From: Gammaproteobacteria bacterium
GTDB lineage: Bacteria > Pseudomonadota > Gammaproteobacteria > Steroidobacterales > GCA-2729495
Direction of reading: 5' to 3'
Length of the DNA: 46,753 bases
NCBI GenBank assembly: GCA_024229935.1
Contig: JAAERX010000009.1
Coordinates: 1-46,753, forward strand
Position 1 is the first letter of the stretch; every line of letters starts with the position of its first letter. Position numbers and translations under genes: made by a program. Below the pieces are notes generated by a model. It searched no databases, was not told the DNA's origin, and saw only the letters and a list, made by a program, of their open reading frames with translations. Positions 1-8,393 of the stretch are shown piece after piece.

Positions 1-524
1 AGATTCTCATCTGTTACCTCTCCTTTGAATAGTTGTAGTAACTGACCATCTGGCGAGACCAATACAATGCTTGGCTGCCCATCCATTGCTATACCCGCCT
101 CAGCTGCAAAACCAGGAACATCTTTAATAAAAACAGGACCCGCCTGATCCAGGGGAATCTTTCCTGCATAGTCATCAGCCATGCCTCCCCGGACAAATGA
201 TTTAACAAAAAATGGCACTTTCATGAATGAAAAGTGCCAGGCCAAAACATCTTCAGACAAGATACCTTTAGCTTCAAGAGCTGCATACCAATCTACCAGC
301 GCCTCTCCCTGCCAGGTACCGTTGTCCTGATCCTCACTAAGAGCAAGCAAGACAATATTCAGTCTTTTCGCCCGGAGGCCATCCGGAAATATAAAGTCTT
401 CGCCATCCAGTGTTTCAGTCTCGATTTGCTGAAATACACCTAAATCCTGAGCCAGATCCTGAGCATTCAACATCAGACTCATTGTGAAAAATACTGTAGC
501 CAGAAATGCTATATATCTATTCAA
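1..524 (-). CDS. Secreted thioredoxin-fold-like protein, 3' end cut by window edge
   Basis: The reading frame is open for 174 codons from a TTG at 522-524 and runs off the left edge, so the C-terminus is missing. An AGAGGG ribosome binding site lies 8 bases before the TTG, which is why I chose it. Residues 1 to about 20 form a hydrophobic signal peptide ending in NAQ, so the protein should be exported. The rest resembles thioredoxin-like or ATP10-like exported proteins: it has a segment reading FPDGLRAKRLNIVLLAL and, later, PSIVLVSPDGQLLQLFKGE, like the strand-turn-strand near the end of such folds. No CxxC is visible in the part present. Function is not assigned; the fold guess is inference. 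Confidence 0.6.
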   Translation of the reverse strand, partial: MNRYIAFLATVFFTMSLMLNAQDLAQDLGVFQQIETETLDGEDFIFPDGLRAKRLNIVLLALSEDQDNGTWQGEALVDWYAALEAKGILSEDVLAWHFSFMKVPFFVKSFVRGGMADDYAGKIPLDQAGPVFIKDVPGFAAEAGIAMDGQPSIVLVSPDGQLLQLFKGEVTDEN

Positions 525-577
525 TTGCTATGCCCTCTTTAACTGGCTTTTCATATACCTGTTACTTACTCAGTGAC

Positions 578-1027
578 TTATCCATTCACTACCTCATGCT
601 TTAGGCGCACCACATCGCTGTGTGACACATAGAGCAAATCAGCAACCTTGCGTACCAGGTAGTCCTCATATTTATCTATATTTTCATCAGCAAGGGCAAC
701 TTGCCAAAGCAAACGGACAACTTCCTGCTTCTGTCCATCATCCAAACTCTGGTGCAGAGTGCGCGAAAAATCAAACAAGCAGACTGCACTATCTGCTGTT
801 TCACGTGCCCGGGTTAATAATTCCTGTGCTTCTGAACCGGATAAATTGAAATGCCCGGCAAGCAAATCAATAATACGATCATGCTCTCCTTGGCTTTCAT
901 CAAAATCAGCTCGGGCCATTTCCACCAGTAATGCAGCTAAAGCCAGCTGCTTACGATCCTCAGCATCAGCGGCTGTTTCTGCATAAGCTTTATCACCCAG
1001 CAGCAGATTTTTAAGTTTTCTGATCAT
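578..1027 (-). CDS. TerB-like (tellurite resistance TerB family) protein
   Basis: This 149-residue protein is all-helical in appearance and matches the TerB/DUF533-like fold. Residues 27-45 (LALAALLVEMARADFDESQ) and 107-120 (LLWQVALADENIDK) are the two typical helix-acidic loop repeats, in which acidic residues may bind metal. TerB-family proteins of this size are widespread in proteobacteria and are often not linked to tellurite resistance. The start is ATG with only a weak AGAAAA upstream. It sits 53 bases upstream of the secreted protein at the left edge, on the same strand. Family membership is fairly sure; the cellular role is unknown. Confidence 0.75.
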   Translation of the reverse strand: MIRKLKNLLLGDKAYAETAADAEDRKQLALAALLVEMARADFDESQGEHDRIIDLLAGHFNLSGSEAQELLTRARETADSAVCLFDFSRTLHQSLDDGQKQEVVRLLWQVALADENIDKYEDYLVRKVADLLYVSHSDVVRLKHEVVNG

Positions 1028-1063
1028 AATTTTCTAAACACAATTATTGCCTTACCTTTATCA

Positions 1064-1696
1064 TTATTTATGTAGCTGCTTTACAAGCAGCGCACGTAAA
1101 TCTACCAGATGTCCATGAAAGAAATGCCCTACACCAGGCAAAACTATCAGTTCCGGCTGTATCTCCAGCGCCTCAATCCAGCTAGTTACCTCAGTAACCG
1201 GCACTATTTCATCTGCGTCACCCTGAACCACAAGCCAGGGCATAATCGGAATTGACTGCAATTCTTTTCCTAAGACATTAACTGCAGGTGCAATTGTAAC
1301 TAATCTTTCCGGCCTGATAGTTACTGCTGCCCGTATTGCAACTACCGCTCCAAAAGAAAACCCTGCCAGCCAGATAGATACTTCCGGCCAGCGCAATCGC
1401 ACATAATCAGCAACTGCAATCAGATCCTGTATTTCACCTTCACCATGTCCGTAAACTCCCTCACTCATACCAACACCACGGAAATTAAACCGTAGTGCCG
1501 GCAAACCAAGGTCATTCATTGAACGCGCCAGCGTATGCACTACCTTATTAAGCATAGTCCCCTGATATTGAGGGTGAGGGTGGCACAGGATAGCTAAATG
1601 GCTTCCATCTGCAGATTCAGGGCTCTCCAGCAGGGCTTCCAAGCCACCTTCAGGGCCATCAATTATGAAAGATTGTTTGACTGGAGCCTTTACCAT
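1064..1696 (-). CDS. Alpha/beta hydrolase, HPHP-type small family
   Basis: This is a cytosolic alpha/beta hydrolase of about 210 residues. It carries the family signature HPHPQYQGTM near residue 37-46, the nucleophile elbow GFSFGA with the likely catalytic serine, an Asp in the segment GDADEIVP, and a catalytic His in GVGHFFHG close to the C-terminus. The substrate is unknown; relatives are annotated only as hydrolases. A longer version beginning at 1723 is possible, but the ATG at 1694-1696 has an AGGA site about 6 bases upstream and begins right before the conserved region, so I prefer it. It is divergent from the PEBP gene at 1782. Confidence 0.82.
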   Translation of the reverse strand: MVKAPVKQSFIIDGPEGGLEALLESPESADGSHLAILCHPHPQYQGTMLNKVVHTLARSMNDLGLPALRFNFRGVGMSEGVYGHGEGEIQDLIAVADYVRLRWPEVSIWLAGFSFGAVVAIRAAVTIRPERLVTIAPAVNVLGKELQSIPIMPWLVVQGDADEIVPVTEVTSWIEALEIQPELIVLPGVGHFFHGHLVDLRALLVKQLHK

Positions 1697-1781
1697 TCCT
1701 ATCCTGACCCTAATAATTATCAATTATATAATCCAAATATAACCCGCATCTCACTCGTACAGGCCATTTCTGAGAAAGCTT

Positions 1782-2405
1782 ATGAAACTCACCTCAACCA
1801 GTTTTACCAATAACGGCGTAATTCCAGACCGCTGTGCATTTGCTATTAAGGATGCTAAAGAGCATATAGCACTTGGAGAAAACCAAAACCCGCAACTTAG
1901 CTGGAGTGATATACCAGAGAAAGCCCGATCGTTAGTACTAATTTGTATTGATCCTGATGTACCCACCTCCATGGATAACTTCAATCAGGAAGGGAAGACT
2001 ATTTCTGCTTCCCTACGACGGGAGAACTTTATCCACTGGGTTATGATTGATATCCCTGCCACCCCAGGCTCAATTAAAGAAGGTGAATGTTCTGACGGAG
2101 TTTTACCCGGGGGCAAGGATGATCCAACCGGCCCGGCAGGCTCAAGACAGGGTATCAATGACTACACTGCCTTTTTTGCAGGGGATGAAGATATGGGCGG
2201 CAATTACTTTGGCTATGAGGGGCCTTGTCCCCCATGGAATGATGAACTTCTACATCACTATCATTTTCAATTATTGGCTATCAACCTGTCCCGGGTAGAT
2301 GTAGAAGGAAACTTCACAGCTGAAGATGTACTTAGAGCTATCGACGGTCATGTCGTTGAGGGGACTGAAATTATCGGCACCTACAGCCTGAACCCTAATG
2401 TATAA
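1782..2405 (+). CDS. YbhB/YbcL family PEBP-like (Raf kinase inhibitor-like) protein
   Basis: This 207-residue protein has the phosphatidylethanolamine-binding protein fold. Visible landmarks are the N-terminal NPQLSWSDIP segment, the anion-pocket motif CIDPDVPTS, the FIHWVMIDIP strand, a glycine-rich loop (GINDYTAFFAGDEDMGGNY), and GYEGPCPPWND followed by HHYHFQLLAI. No signal peptide is seen, so it is probably cytosolic as in E. coli YbhB. The biochemical role of the bacterial proteins is not established. It ends a few bases before a perfect palindromic terminator shared with the convergent FKBP gene. Confidence 0.9.
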   Translation: MKLTSTSFTNNGVIPDRCAFAIKDAKEHIALGENQNPQLSWSDIPEKARSLVLICIDPDVPTSMDNFNQEGKTISASLRRENFIHWVMIDIPATPGSIKEGECSDGVLPGGKDDPTGPAGSRQGINDYTAFFAGDEDMGGNYFGYEGPCPPWNDELLHHYHFQLLAINLSRVDVEGNFTAEDVLRAIDGHVVEGTEIIGTYSLNPNV

Positions 2406-2411
2406 AATCTT

Positions 2412-2466
2412 TTAGTGCCGGACAAAAAAAGCCCGCTTTGAGCGGGCTTTTTTTGTCCGGCACTAA
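2412..2466. terminator. Bidirectional terminator, perfect 26-bp stem
   Basis: The arms 2412-2437 and 2441-2466 are perfectly complementary around a 3-base loop. The core is GCCCGCT/AGCGGGC flanked by seven A and seven T residues, so a classical GC stem with a U-tract exists on both strands. It lies between the convergent PEBP and FKBP genes. Pairing continues nine or more bases beyond the A/T tracts, which is longer than a terminator needs. Confidence 0.93.
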
Positions 2467-2473
2467 TCAGAAG

Positions 2474-2959
2474 TTACTGAACATCAAGCAACTCGACATC
2501 AAACAACAAAGTAGCGCCAGGCGGGATGACAGCACCTGCACCCCTCTCACCATAGCCCATATGAGGAGGAATAATCAGAGTACGTTTACCACCAACCTGC
2601 ATACCAGCAAAGCCCTGGTCCCAACCCTGAATAACCTGACCCTGACCCAGTGGAAACATAAATGGATCATCACGATCGCGGGAACTATCAAACTTTGCAC
2701 CCTTATTTTCTTCTGCACCTGGCTCATACAACCAGCCAGTATAGTGCACTACAACCATTTGCCCGGCGGATGCGGTTGCACCCTCACCTGCCTCTACATC
2801 AATAATCTGTAACTCGGTAACCATCTCTGCTTTGTCCTCACTTACTGAATTGTCTGCTGCAACTTCCGGAGCAGCCGGCTGTTCACAGGCTGCAAGTAAA
2901 AATACAGCCAGCAAACTAACCACTAAAATAACTATGCTACGCAACTGCTTGACTATCAT
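2474..2959 (-). CDS. FKBP-type peptidyl-prolyl cis-trans isomerase, lipoprotein
   Basis: This 161-residue protein begins with a lipoprotein signal peptide: a hydrophobic stretch to residue 21, then lipobox LLAA with Cys25 as the lipidated residue. A short acidic, Ala-rich linker follows. Residues about 50-161 form one FKBP domain with the motifs [39 protein letters not shown] and [14 protein letters not shown]. It would catalyse proline isomerisation in periplasmic proteins while anchored to a membrane. It overlaps the end of msrB by ATGA and so is probably translationally coupled to it. The family is certain; its clients are unknown. Confidence 0.93.
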   Translation of the reverse strand: MIVKQLRSIVILVVSLLAVFLLAACEQPAAPEVAADNSVSEDKAEMVTELQIIDVEAGEGATASAGQMVVVHYTGWLYEPGAEENKGAKFDSSRDRDDPFMFPLGQGQVIQGWDQGFAGMQVGGKRTLIIPPHMGYGERGAGAVIPPGATLLFDVELLDVQ

Positions 2960-3372
2960 TTATTGCCATCCTTTATATCGCCCTGCTCAAAGTCCAACGA
3001 GGCTGAATTAATACAATATCGTAAACCACTAGGTTGTGGGCCATCTGTAAATACATGCCCAAGATGTGCACCACATTGAGCGCACAATACCTCATCCCGA
3101 ACCATTCCATACCCGGAATCTCTACGCACTTCTACATTCTCACCTGCAAGTGGCAACCAAAAACTCGGCCAGCCACTACCTGAATCAAATTTATGACCTG
3201 AACTAAACAACTCAGAACCGCAGCAAACACAGACAAATATTCCATCTGCTTTGTGATTCAGCAAAGCACCTGTAAACGGAGGCTCAGTACCTGCCTCCTG
3301 AGTAATGTGATACTGCTCTGGAGTTAGTCGCTCACGCAGAACTTTATTTGATATATCTTTTTTTATCGCCAT
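2956..3372 (-). CDS. msrB: Peptide-methionine (R)-S-oxide reductase MsrB
   Basis: MsrB repairs oxidised methionine by reducing the R-sulfoxide form, using thioredoxin as electron donor. All key elements are visible in 138 residues: the zinc site formed by Cys48/Cys51 and Cys97/Cys100, the substrate motif SGSGWPSFW (residues 64-72), the GHVF motif at 105-108, and the catalytic Cys120 in RYCINSASL. The length is typical for single-domain bacterial MsrB. There is no signal peptide, so it acts in the cytosol. It lies 24 bases downstream of htpG and overlaps the FKBP gene by four bases, suggesting one protein-quality-control operon that heat shock may co-induce. Confidence 0.97.
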   Translation of the reverse strand: MAIKKDISNKVLRERLTPEQYHITQEAGTEPPFTGALLNHKADGIFVCVCCGSELFSSGHKFDSGSGWPSFWLPLAGENVEVRRDSGYGMVRDEVLCAQCGAHLGHVFTDGPQPSGLRYCINSASLDFEQGDIKDGNK

Positions 3373-3396
3373 TTAGGAGTTTTATAAATAAGCTCT

Positions 3397-5334
3397 TTAA
3401 CTGCTTAAATCAATCAGCAAGCGATTAAGCCGTTGTACAAATACACCCGGGTCCTGAGGCTGACGACCCTCTGCCAGTGATGCCTGATCAAATAATACGC
3501 GCGTCAAATCACCAAAGCGCTGTTCATCCTGTTCAGCTTCCAGTCGTTTAACCAGTGTATGCTCAGGATTAATCTCAAAGATTGGCTTTGACTCAGGCAT
3601 AGCCTGCCCGCTTGCTTCCATCATTCGGCGCATCTGCTTACCCATATCAAATTCATCAATTACAAGGCAGGCCGGTGAATCAGTCAGGCGGTTGGTGGCG
3701 CGTACTTCCTTTATATCACCCTCAAGCTCCTTGGTCAGACGCTCCAGCAGATCCTTATTTTTCTCATTCAGTTCATCTGCAGACTCTTTATCTTCCTCAC
3801 CAATATCACCCAGATCGAGTTCACCACGACCAACATCGACAAAAGTCTTGCCATCAAATTCCTGCAGGTGGTTAGTGACCCACTCATCAATAGGGTCAGA
3901 AAGCAGCAGAACTTCTATATCCTTCTTACGAAATACTTCCAGGTGCGGACTAGACTTAGCAGCATTAAAACTATCAGCACTTATAAAGTAAATCTTGTCC
4001 TGGGCTTCCTGCATACGAGCCACATAATCTACCCGTGATACATTTTGCTCAGACTCATTTGTATGCGTGCTGGCAAAGCGGAATAAAGGAGAAAGCCTTT
4101 CATGATTTGCCTGATCTTCTGCAGGGCCTTCTTTCAGCACATTACCAAATTCATTCCAGAAAGCCTGATATTTTTCTTCGTCCTTGGCCAGCTTACCAAG
4201 CATATCCAGCACACGCTTGGTCAGTGCTGAACGGATGGCCTCTACATGAGCATCCTGCTGCAGCAATTCACGAGAAACATTTAGGGACAGATCCCCGGAA
4301 TCCACCACGCCCCTGACAAAACGCAGGTAAAGCGGTAAAAACTGATCTGCATCATCCATAATGAAAACTTTCTGTACATAAAGCTTTAGCCCCTTGGGTG
4401 CCTCACGATTCCACATATCAAATGGAGCCTTGGCAGGCAGATATAACAGGCTGGTGTATTCACGCTTACCTTCTACCCTGTTATGGCTCCACAACATAGG
4501 GTCCTGAAAATCATGTGAAAGATGCTTATAAAATTCTTTGTACTCATCATCACTCACATCTGTACGTGCACGAGTCCATAATGCACGTGCCGAGTTAACG
4601 GATTCAAACTCAGGTGCTTTCTCTTCAGGCTCTTCTTCACCTTCTGCTACAGGTGCAGGTGGAGTCGGCTCTTCAAGCATCTTCACAGGGAACCCAATGT
4701 GATCAGAATAACGCCTGATCAGATTACGTAAGCGAAAGCCATCAGCAAACTCTTTTTCATCTTCACGCAGATGCAATACAACTGTAGTTCCACGTTCCGG
4801 CTTTTCAATGGTTTCAACGGAGAACTCACCTTCACCGGCAGACTCCCAGTGCACCCCTTCTGCTGCAGACAACCCTGCACGACGGGTAAATAACTCAACC
4901 CTGTCTGCCACGATGAATGATGAATAAAAACCCACGCCAAACTGGCCAATTAATGCTGCATCTTTACGGTCATCACCACTAAGTTTAGACAGGAACTCAC
5001 CCGTACCTGACTTGGCAATTGTACCCAACTGATCAATTACATCCTCACGAGACATACCAATACCGGTGTCGGTAATACTCAGGGTGCCGGCGTTCTGATC
5101 AAACTCAACCCGGATCTCCAGATCAGCATCATCTTCCAGCAGTGAGCTGTCCGATACCGCCTCAAAGCGAAGTTTATCGGCTGCATCTGAAGCATTAGAT
5201 ATCAGCTCTCTAAGAAAAATTTCCTTATTACTGTAGAGCGAGTGAATCATCAGGTGTAGCAGTTGCTTCACCTCGGTCTGAAAACCTAAAGTCTCGGCAC
5301 CTGCAGGCCGTTCCTGGGTCGCTTGATCTGTCAT
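3397..5334 (-). CDS. htpG: Chaperone protein HtpG (bacterial Hsp90)
   Basis: HtpG is the cytosolic ATP-dependent Hsp90 chaperone that remodels client proteins together with the DnaK system. This 645-residue copy has the GHKL ATPase motifs in the first 140 residues: [21 protein letters not shown] and [11 protein letters not shown]. The middle domain carries the catalytic-loop region ([10 protein letters not shown]), and the C-terminal dimerisation domain follows without the eukaryotic MEEVD tail. It is slightly longer than the E. coli protein, partly through an acidic, Pro-rich linker at about residues 222-240. Start is ATG with GGA about 8 bases upstream. A sigma-32-like promoter lies about 120 bases upstream, and msrB and the FKBP gene follow. 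Confidence 0.98.
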   Translation of the reverse strand: MTDQATQERPAGAETLGFQTEVKQLLHLMIHSLYSNKEIFLRELISNASDAADKLRFEAVSDSSLLEDDADLEIRVEFDQNAGTLSITDTGIGMSREDVIDQLGTIAKSGTGEFLSKLSGDDRKDAALIGQFGVGFYSSFIVADRVELFTRRAGLSAAEGVHWESAGEGEFSVETIEKPERGTTVVLHLREDEKEFADGFRLRNLIRRYSDHIGFPVKMLEEPTPPAPVAEGEEEPEEKAPEFESVNSARALWTRARTDVSDDEYKEFYKHLSHDFQDPMLWSHNRVEGKREYTSLLYLPAKAPFDMWNREAPKGLKLYVQKVFIMDDADQFLPLYLRFVRGVVDSGDLSLNVSRELLQQDAHVEAIRSALTKRVLDMLGKLAKDEEKYQAFWNEFGNVLKEGPAEDQANHERLSPLFRFASTHTNESEQNVSRVDYVARMQEAQDKIYFISADSFNAAKSSPHLEVFRKKDIEVLLLSDPIDEWVTNHLQEFDGKTFVDVGRGELDLGDIGEEDKESADELNEKNKDLLERLTKELEGDIKEVRATNRLTDSPACLVIDEFDMGKQMRRMMEASGQAMPESKPIFEINPEHTLVKRLEAEQDEQRFGDLTRVLFDQASLAEGRQPQDPGVFVQRLNRLLIDLSS

Positions 5335-5353
5335 GTTTTTTATCCGTTATTGC

Positions 5354-5402
5354 ACCGGTCAGGCCGGTTTCTGTGATGCACAAAAATGGCGCATAGCGCC
5401 AT
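5354..5402 (-). promoter_or_regulatory. Two hairpins in the htpG leader
   Basis: The htpG mRNA leader contains a 7-bp perfect stem (5396-5402 with 5386-5392, three-base loop) followed on the transcript by a run of U residues, which looks like a weak terminator. A 5-bp GC stem (5364-5368 with 5354-5358) follows about 20 bases before the ATG. These could act as an attenuator or as a temperature-sensitive structure, or could end transcripts from the upstream small gene. The stems are seen; the role is inference. Confidence 0.45.
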
Positions 5403-5456
5403 ATTAATAACCCTGAAACACCTCTCTAAGGCGCTCTCAGGGCTCTATCGCATAAT

Positions 5457-5484
5457 AAATGGGGTTGATCTATAGGATTTCAAG
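5457..5484 (-). promoter_or_regulatory. Sigma-32 (RpoH) type promoter of htpG
   Basis: On the minus strand CTTGAAA (5478-5484) is followed after 13 bases by CCCCATTT (5457-5464). This agrees with the RpoH consensus CTTGAA, 13-15 bases, CCCCATnT. It lies between the stop of the upstream small gene and htpG, as expected for a heat-shock gene. Transcription would begin near 5450, giving a leader of roughly 115 bases. Confidence 0.85.
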
Positions 5485-5499
5485 CCCAACAAGGCTAAA

Positions 5500-5748
5500 T
5501 CAGGTGCCTGACCGACGTATACCATCGGACCAGGCTATATAAAGCTCAGGACGCTTACCCCGTGCCGGACGCTCAGCCATTAGATTGGGCTCTTCATCAG
5601 CTTTCTGCATAAGGCTGCCAGATTCTGCCTGTGGCAATGGCTCGTTAATACGGATACGGGCACTCTCTACAGCAGAATTAATCCACGCCCGGCGAACAAG
5701 CGTTTCCTCATTCTTAATCACTGCCTCAGTGTGCCTTTTGTTATCCAT
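5500..5748 (-). CDS. Small hypothetical protein, 82 residues
   Basis: I do not recognise this protein. It is highly charged, has no signal peptide or membrane segment, and contains Arg- and Glu-rich stretches and the C-terminal segment RPELYIAWSDGIRRSG. It starts at an ATG without a strong ribosome binding site. It lies on the same strand between another small orphan gene (5992-6285) and the htpG heat-shock promoter, which begins just after its stop. Coding status is supported mainly by strand continuity and by filling the gap without overlap. It could be lineage-specific. Confidence 0.5.
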   Translation of the reverse strand: MDNKRHTEAVIKNEETLVRRAWINSAVESARIRINEPLPQAESGSLMQKADEEPNLMAERPARGKRPELYIAWSDGIRRSGT

Positions 5749-5933
5749 GTAACCAATCTTCTATAATCATGCTGTACGTATATCCAATGTAAATGTAGTT
5801 GCAGAAAAACACCGTGAGCACCGTCACATGCAACTAAAGCAATAGTTATTTTCGGGACAGCGTGCCCATATTAAGTAACCAAGACAGCATCCATAAATAC
5901 TTCTGCGGTTTTTTAGTGTGATAAATAACAAAA

Positions 5934-5958
5934 AAAAACCGGCATATAGCCGGTTTTT
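5934..5958 (-). terminator. Rho-independent terminator after the 97-residue gene
   Basis: AAAAACCGGC (5934-5943) pairs with GCCGGTTTTT (5949-5958) around a 5-base loop. On the minus strand the stem is followed by a run of eight or more U. It lies about 35 bases after the stop of the gene at 5992-6285. Confidence 0.88.
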
Positions 5959-5991
5959 ATATATTCTGATTTGTGGGTAATTATTAATGAG

Positions 5992-6285
5992 CTATTCGTC
6001 ATGCTCCCAGTCCCGACGGATTTTCTCAGCCCAACTACGATACCCTCTAAAACTAAATAAGGCGGGGTCAGGCAAGCTACGATGTTGCTCTGGCGCCTGC
6101 ACTTTAGTCAGCCAGTTCCGATAAGCATCCCAGCTTGTTACTTCACGACCCTTACGCTCAGCAGCCGACTCCCTACGTGGCCGAACCGGGGCTTCTGCAA
6201 CCGCACTGGCATTTCCAGACGATAAATTATCTGCATATTCTCTTGCGAGCTGGCTCGAATATTCATTTCGTTTAAAATCGCTCAT
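5992..6285 (-). CDS. Small hypothetical protein, 97 residues, WxxYRxW-type repeat
   Basis: I do not recognise a family. An AAGGA ribosome binding site 8 bases before the ATG and a terminator just after the stop make this a convincing gene. The protein is soluble and charged. It shows what looks like a short internal repeat: SWDAYRNWLTKV near residue 50 and SFRGYRSWAEKI near residue 78, two aromatic-basic helices. Such helices could bind nucleic acid or a partner protein, but that is speculation. It appears to be its own transcription unit, between ppnN and the htpG region. Confidence 0.68.
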   Translation of the reverse strand: MSDFKRNEYSSQLAREYADNLSSGNASAVAEAPVRPRRESAAERKGREVTSWDAYRNWLTKVQAPEQHRSLPDPALFSFRGYRSWAEKIRRDWEHDE

Positions 6286-6411
6286 AAATATGTCCTTTCC
6301 TCTAGGGTGGACAAAGATTAGCGAGCGCTAAAATTTTTTGCGAGGAACTACATCACAGGTGAAGCGATTTAACATGCTTATTATTCATATGCTTACCTTC
6401 AATTTCAGACC

Positions 6412-7794
6412 TCAGGAAATGACCCTGTAACAAGGTATGTAAGGCTTGCCAGGCAAACGCATACGGCCCTGCTCTACACAGGCAGCAAGTAACTTATCTA
6501 AATGCTGCATAATAATTTTGTCACCATGAATTTCAAATGGGCCATATTTTTCAATTGCACGTATACCTTCTTCGCGGATATTACCGGCAACCAATCCTGA
6601 GAAAGCACGTCTTAGATTTGCTGCCAATACATGCGGTTCAAGATCACGCTCGAGCACCAGTGCAGCCATCCTTTCATGCGTTGCATGAAAGGGCTGCTGA
6701 AAATCTGGCTCTATAGTTAGCTGCCAGTTAAAAAAGTATGCATCCTTATGCTGCTTACGAAATGCCAGCACTTCATTTACACCCGCACGGATAAAGCTAC
6801 CCACTTCAGCCGGATCACCCAGACAAATACGGTATTTAGAACGCGCCTCATCACCTAGGGTGGCCGCAATAAAATTATCTATCTGCTTAAAATAAGCAGC
6901 AGATGATTTTGGACCTGTCAGCACCAGGGGCACCGGAATATTACGGTTATCTGGGTGCAGTAAAATCCCCAGCAGATACAACAATTCTTCCAGTGTGCCC
7001 ACACCACCCGGGAAAATAACAACTGCATGCCCTACCCGTATGAATGCCTCCAGACGCTTTTCCATATCCGGTAAAATAACCAGTGCATTAACTATAGGGT
7101 TTGGTGGCTCAGCAGCAATAATTCCAGGCTCAGTCAATCCTATATACCGGCCGCGATGAAAACGTTGTTTTGAATGCCCAATCGTAGCGCCCTTCATCGG
7201 TCCCTTCATCGCACCCGGACCACAACCTGTACATACATTCAAACTACGCAAACCCAGCTGGTAGCCAACTTCCTTGGTGTACTCATATTCATTGCGTTCA
7301 ATGGCATGCCCACCCCAGCATACGACCACATCCGGCTCCTCTCCATAATGCAATACACCCGCATTACGCAGCACTGCAAATACCGTGTTGGTGATACCCT
7401 CACTGGAACCATTCTCATGCATAACACGAGATACCAGTTCATTATTAATAAAAACAATATCGCGCAGCACTGCAAAAAGCAGCTCCCGGATACCCCGGAT
7501 CATCTGACCATCAACAAAAGCACTGGCAGGTGCATTACGTAATGCCAGCGTCACGCCATGGTCTTGTTGCACAATACGCAAATCAAAATCAGCATGCTTC
7601 TCAAGCATTTCAACTGCACTGTCTGTTTCACTACCCGAGTTCAATACTGCAAGGGCACAGCAACGTAATAAATTGTGCAAGCTTCTGGCGCCTGTATGTT
7701 GCAGCCGCCGTACTTCCTGCTTAGAGAGCACTTCAAGGCTGCCTTCAGGCATCACCTCTACAAAAAATTCAGTTTCTTTCTCTATTTCATACAT
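6412..7794 (-). CDS. ppnN: Nucleotide 5'-monophosphate nucleosidase PpnN (YgdH, LOG family)
   Basis: PpnN cleaves purine and pyrimidine nucleoside monophosphates to the base and ribose 5-phosphate, and in E. coli it is activated by (p)ppGpp. This protein is about 460 residues and follows the E. coli PpnN layout: an N-terminal domain with LQHTGARSLHNLLRCCALAVLNSGS, a central lysine-decarboxylase-like LOG domain with GCGPGAMKGPMKGA and PGGVGTLEELL (about residues 262-272), and a C-terminal domain with HATHERMAALVLERD. The window shows a TTG two codons upstream (7800) as an alternative start; neither start has a clear ribosome binding site. It is co-directional with the L,D-transpeptidase and mltD genes upstream. 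Confidence 0.94.
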   Translation of the reverse strand: MYEIEKETEFFVEVMPEGSLEVLSKQEVRRLQHTGARSLHNLLRCCALAVLNSGSETDSAVEMLEKHADFDLRIVQQDHGVTLALRNAPASAFVDGQMIRGIRELLFAVLRDIVFINNELVSRVMHENGSSEGITNTVFAVLRNAGVLHYGEEPDVVVCWGGHAIERNEYEYTKEVGYQLGLRSLNVCTGCGPGAMKGPMKGATIGHSKQRFHRGRYIGLTEPGIIAAEPPNPIVNALVILPDMEKRLEAFIRVGHAVVIFPGGVGTLEELLYLLGILLHPDNRNIPVPLVLTGPKSSAAYFKQIDNFIAATLGDEARSKYRICLGDPAEVGSFIRAGVNEVLAFRKQHKDAYFFNWQLTIEPDFQQPFHATHERMAALVLERDLEPHVLAANLRRAFSGLVAGNIREEGIRAIEKYGPFEIHGDKIIMQHLDKLLAACVEQGRMRLPGKPYIPCYRVIS

Positions 7795-7878
7795 ACTCAA
7801 TAGTCTGACAGGTTACGATCATATTGCCTGTGCGAAGCATCACAGTCAGAACCCCTAATAAAAGATCCAAATACCAGT

Positions 7879-8364
7879 TCAGGGCAGGATTGATATTCGC
7901 GTATTGACTCTGGTTAGCTGCCAGATCTCTGCCATGGCCTCATTCGAGACTGCTATACAGCCATCTGTCCAGTTAAATTTCCTGTAGTAAGGGGCAGGCT
8001 TCTTTGGCTCATTTGGCTGCCCATGAATCATGATATTGCCCCCTGGTTTAACATCAAGCTCGGCAGCACGTGCCAAATCTTCAGCGTTGGGATAAGACAC
8101 TTTTATAGCCATGAAAAAATCTGAGTCTAGCCTGCGCCGTGTCAGCAGGTAATCACCTTCAGGGGTTCGAAAGTCACCTTCCATTACTTTGTGACCTTCA
8201 GGTACCAGCCCCAGCGCAATATCAAATGTACGCAGGACATCACCGCCACTCATCAGGTACAAACGCCCTTCTGATTTATTAACAATGACATAATCAGCCA
8301 TGCCATCATCAGCGTTTGCAGGCAGCAAAATACAATACAAACAAAGGAAAATAATGGCTTTCAT
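7879..8364 (-). CDS. L,D-transpeptidase (YkuD/YafK-like) family protein
   Basis: This exported 161-residue enzyme has a signal peptide (residues 1-18, ending PANA) and a YkuD catalytic domain. The catalytic elements are His114-Gly115 in IMIHGQPNEP and Cys136 in WTDGCIAVSN. Such enzymes act on peptidoglycan in the periplasm, forming 3-3 crosslinks or attaching or releasing proteins; the loose spacing and the Gln-Pro after the His resemble the YafK/DpaA-type branch, whose member DpaA detaches Braun lipoprotein. Which activity applies here cannot be told from sequence alone. It follows the MltD-type gene by 29 bases, so two peptidoglycan enzymes appear co-transcribed. Confidence 0.88.
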   Translation of the reverse strand: MKAIIFLCLYCILLPANADDGMADYVIVNKSEGRLYLMSGGDVLRTFDIALGLVPEGHKVMEGDFRTPEGDYLLTRRRLDSDFFMAIKVSYPNAEDLARAAELDVKPGGNIMIHGQPNEPKKPAPYYRKFNWTDGCIAVSNEAMAEIWQLTRVNTRISILP

Positions 8365-8393
8365 ACTGAGAACACCCTAAGCCATAAGCAAAG

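Noticed and set aside
6060-6075. GGGGTCAGG-like sequence in the 97-residue gene as another copy of the REP-like element
   Set aside because: It lacks the second inverted end and lies in coding sequence; chance match.
6318-6331. TTAGCGAGCGCTAA palindrome upstream of the 97-residue gene as an operator
   Set aside because: Short, matches no known operator, and no promoter could be placed relative to it.
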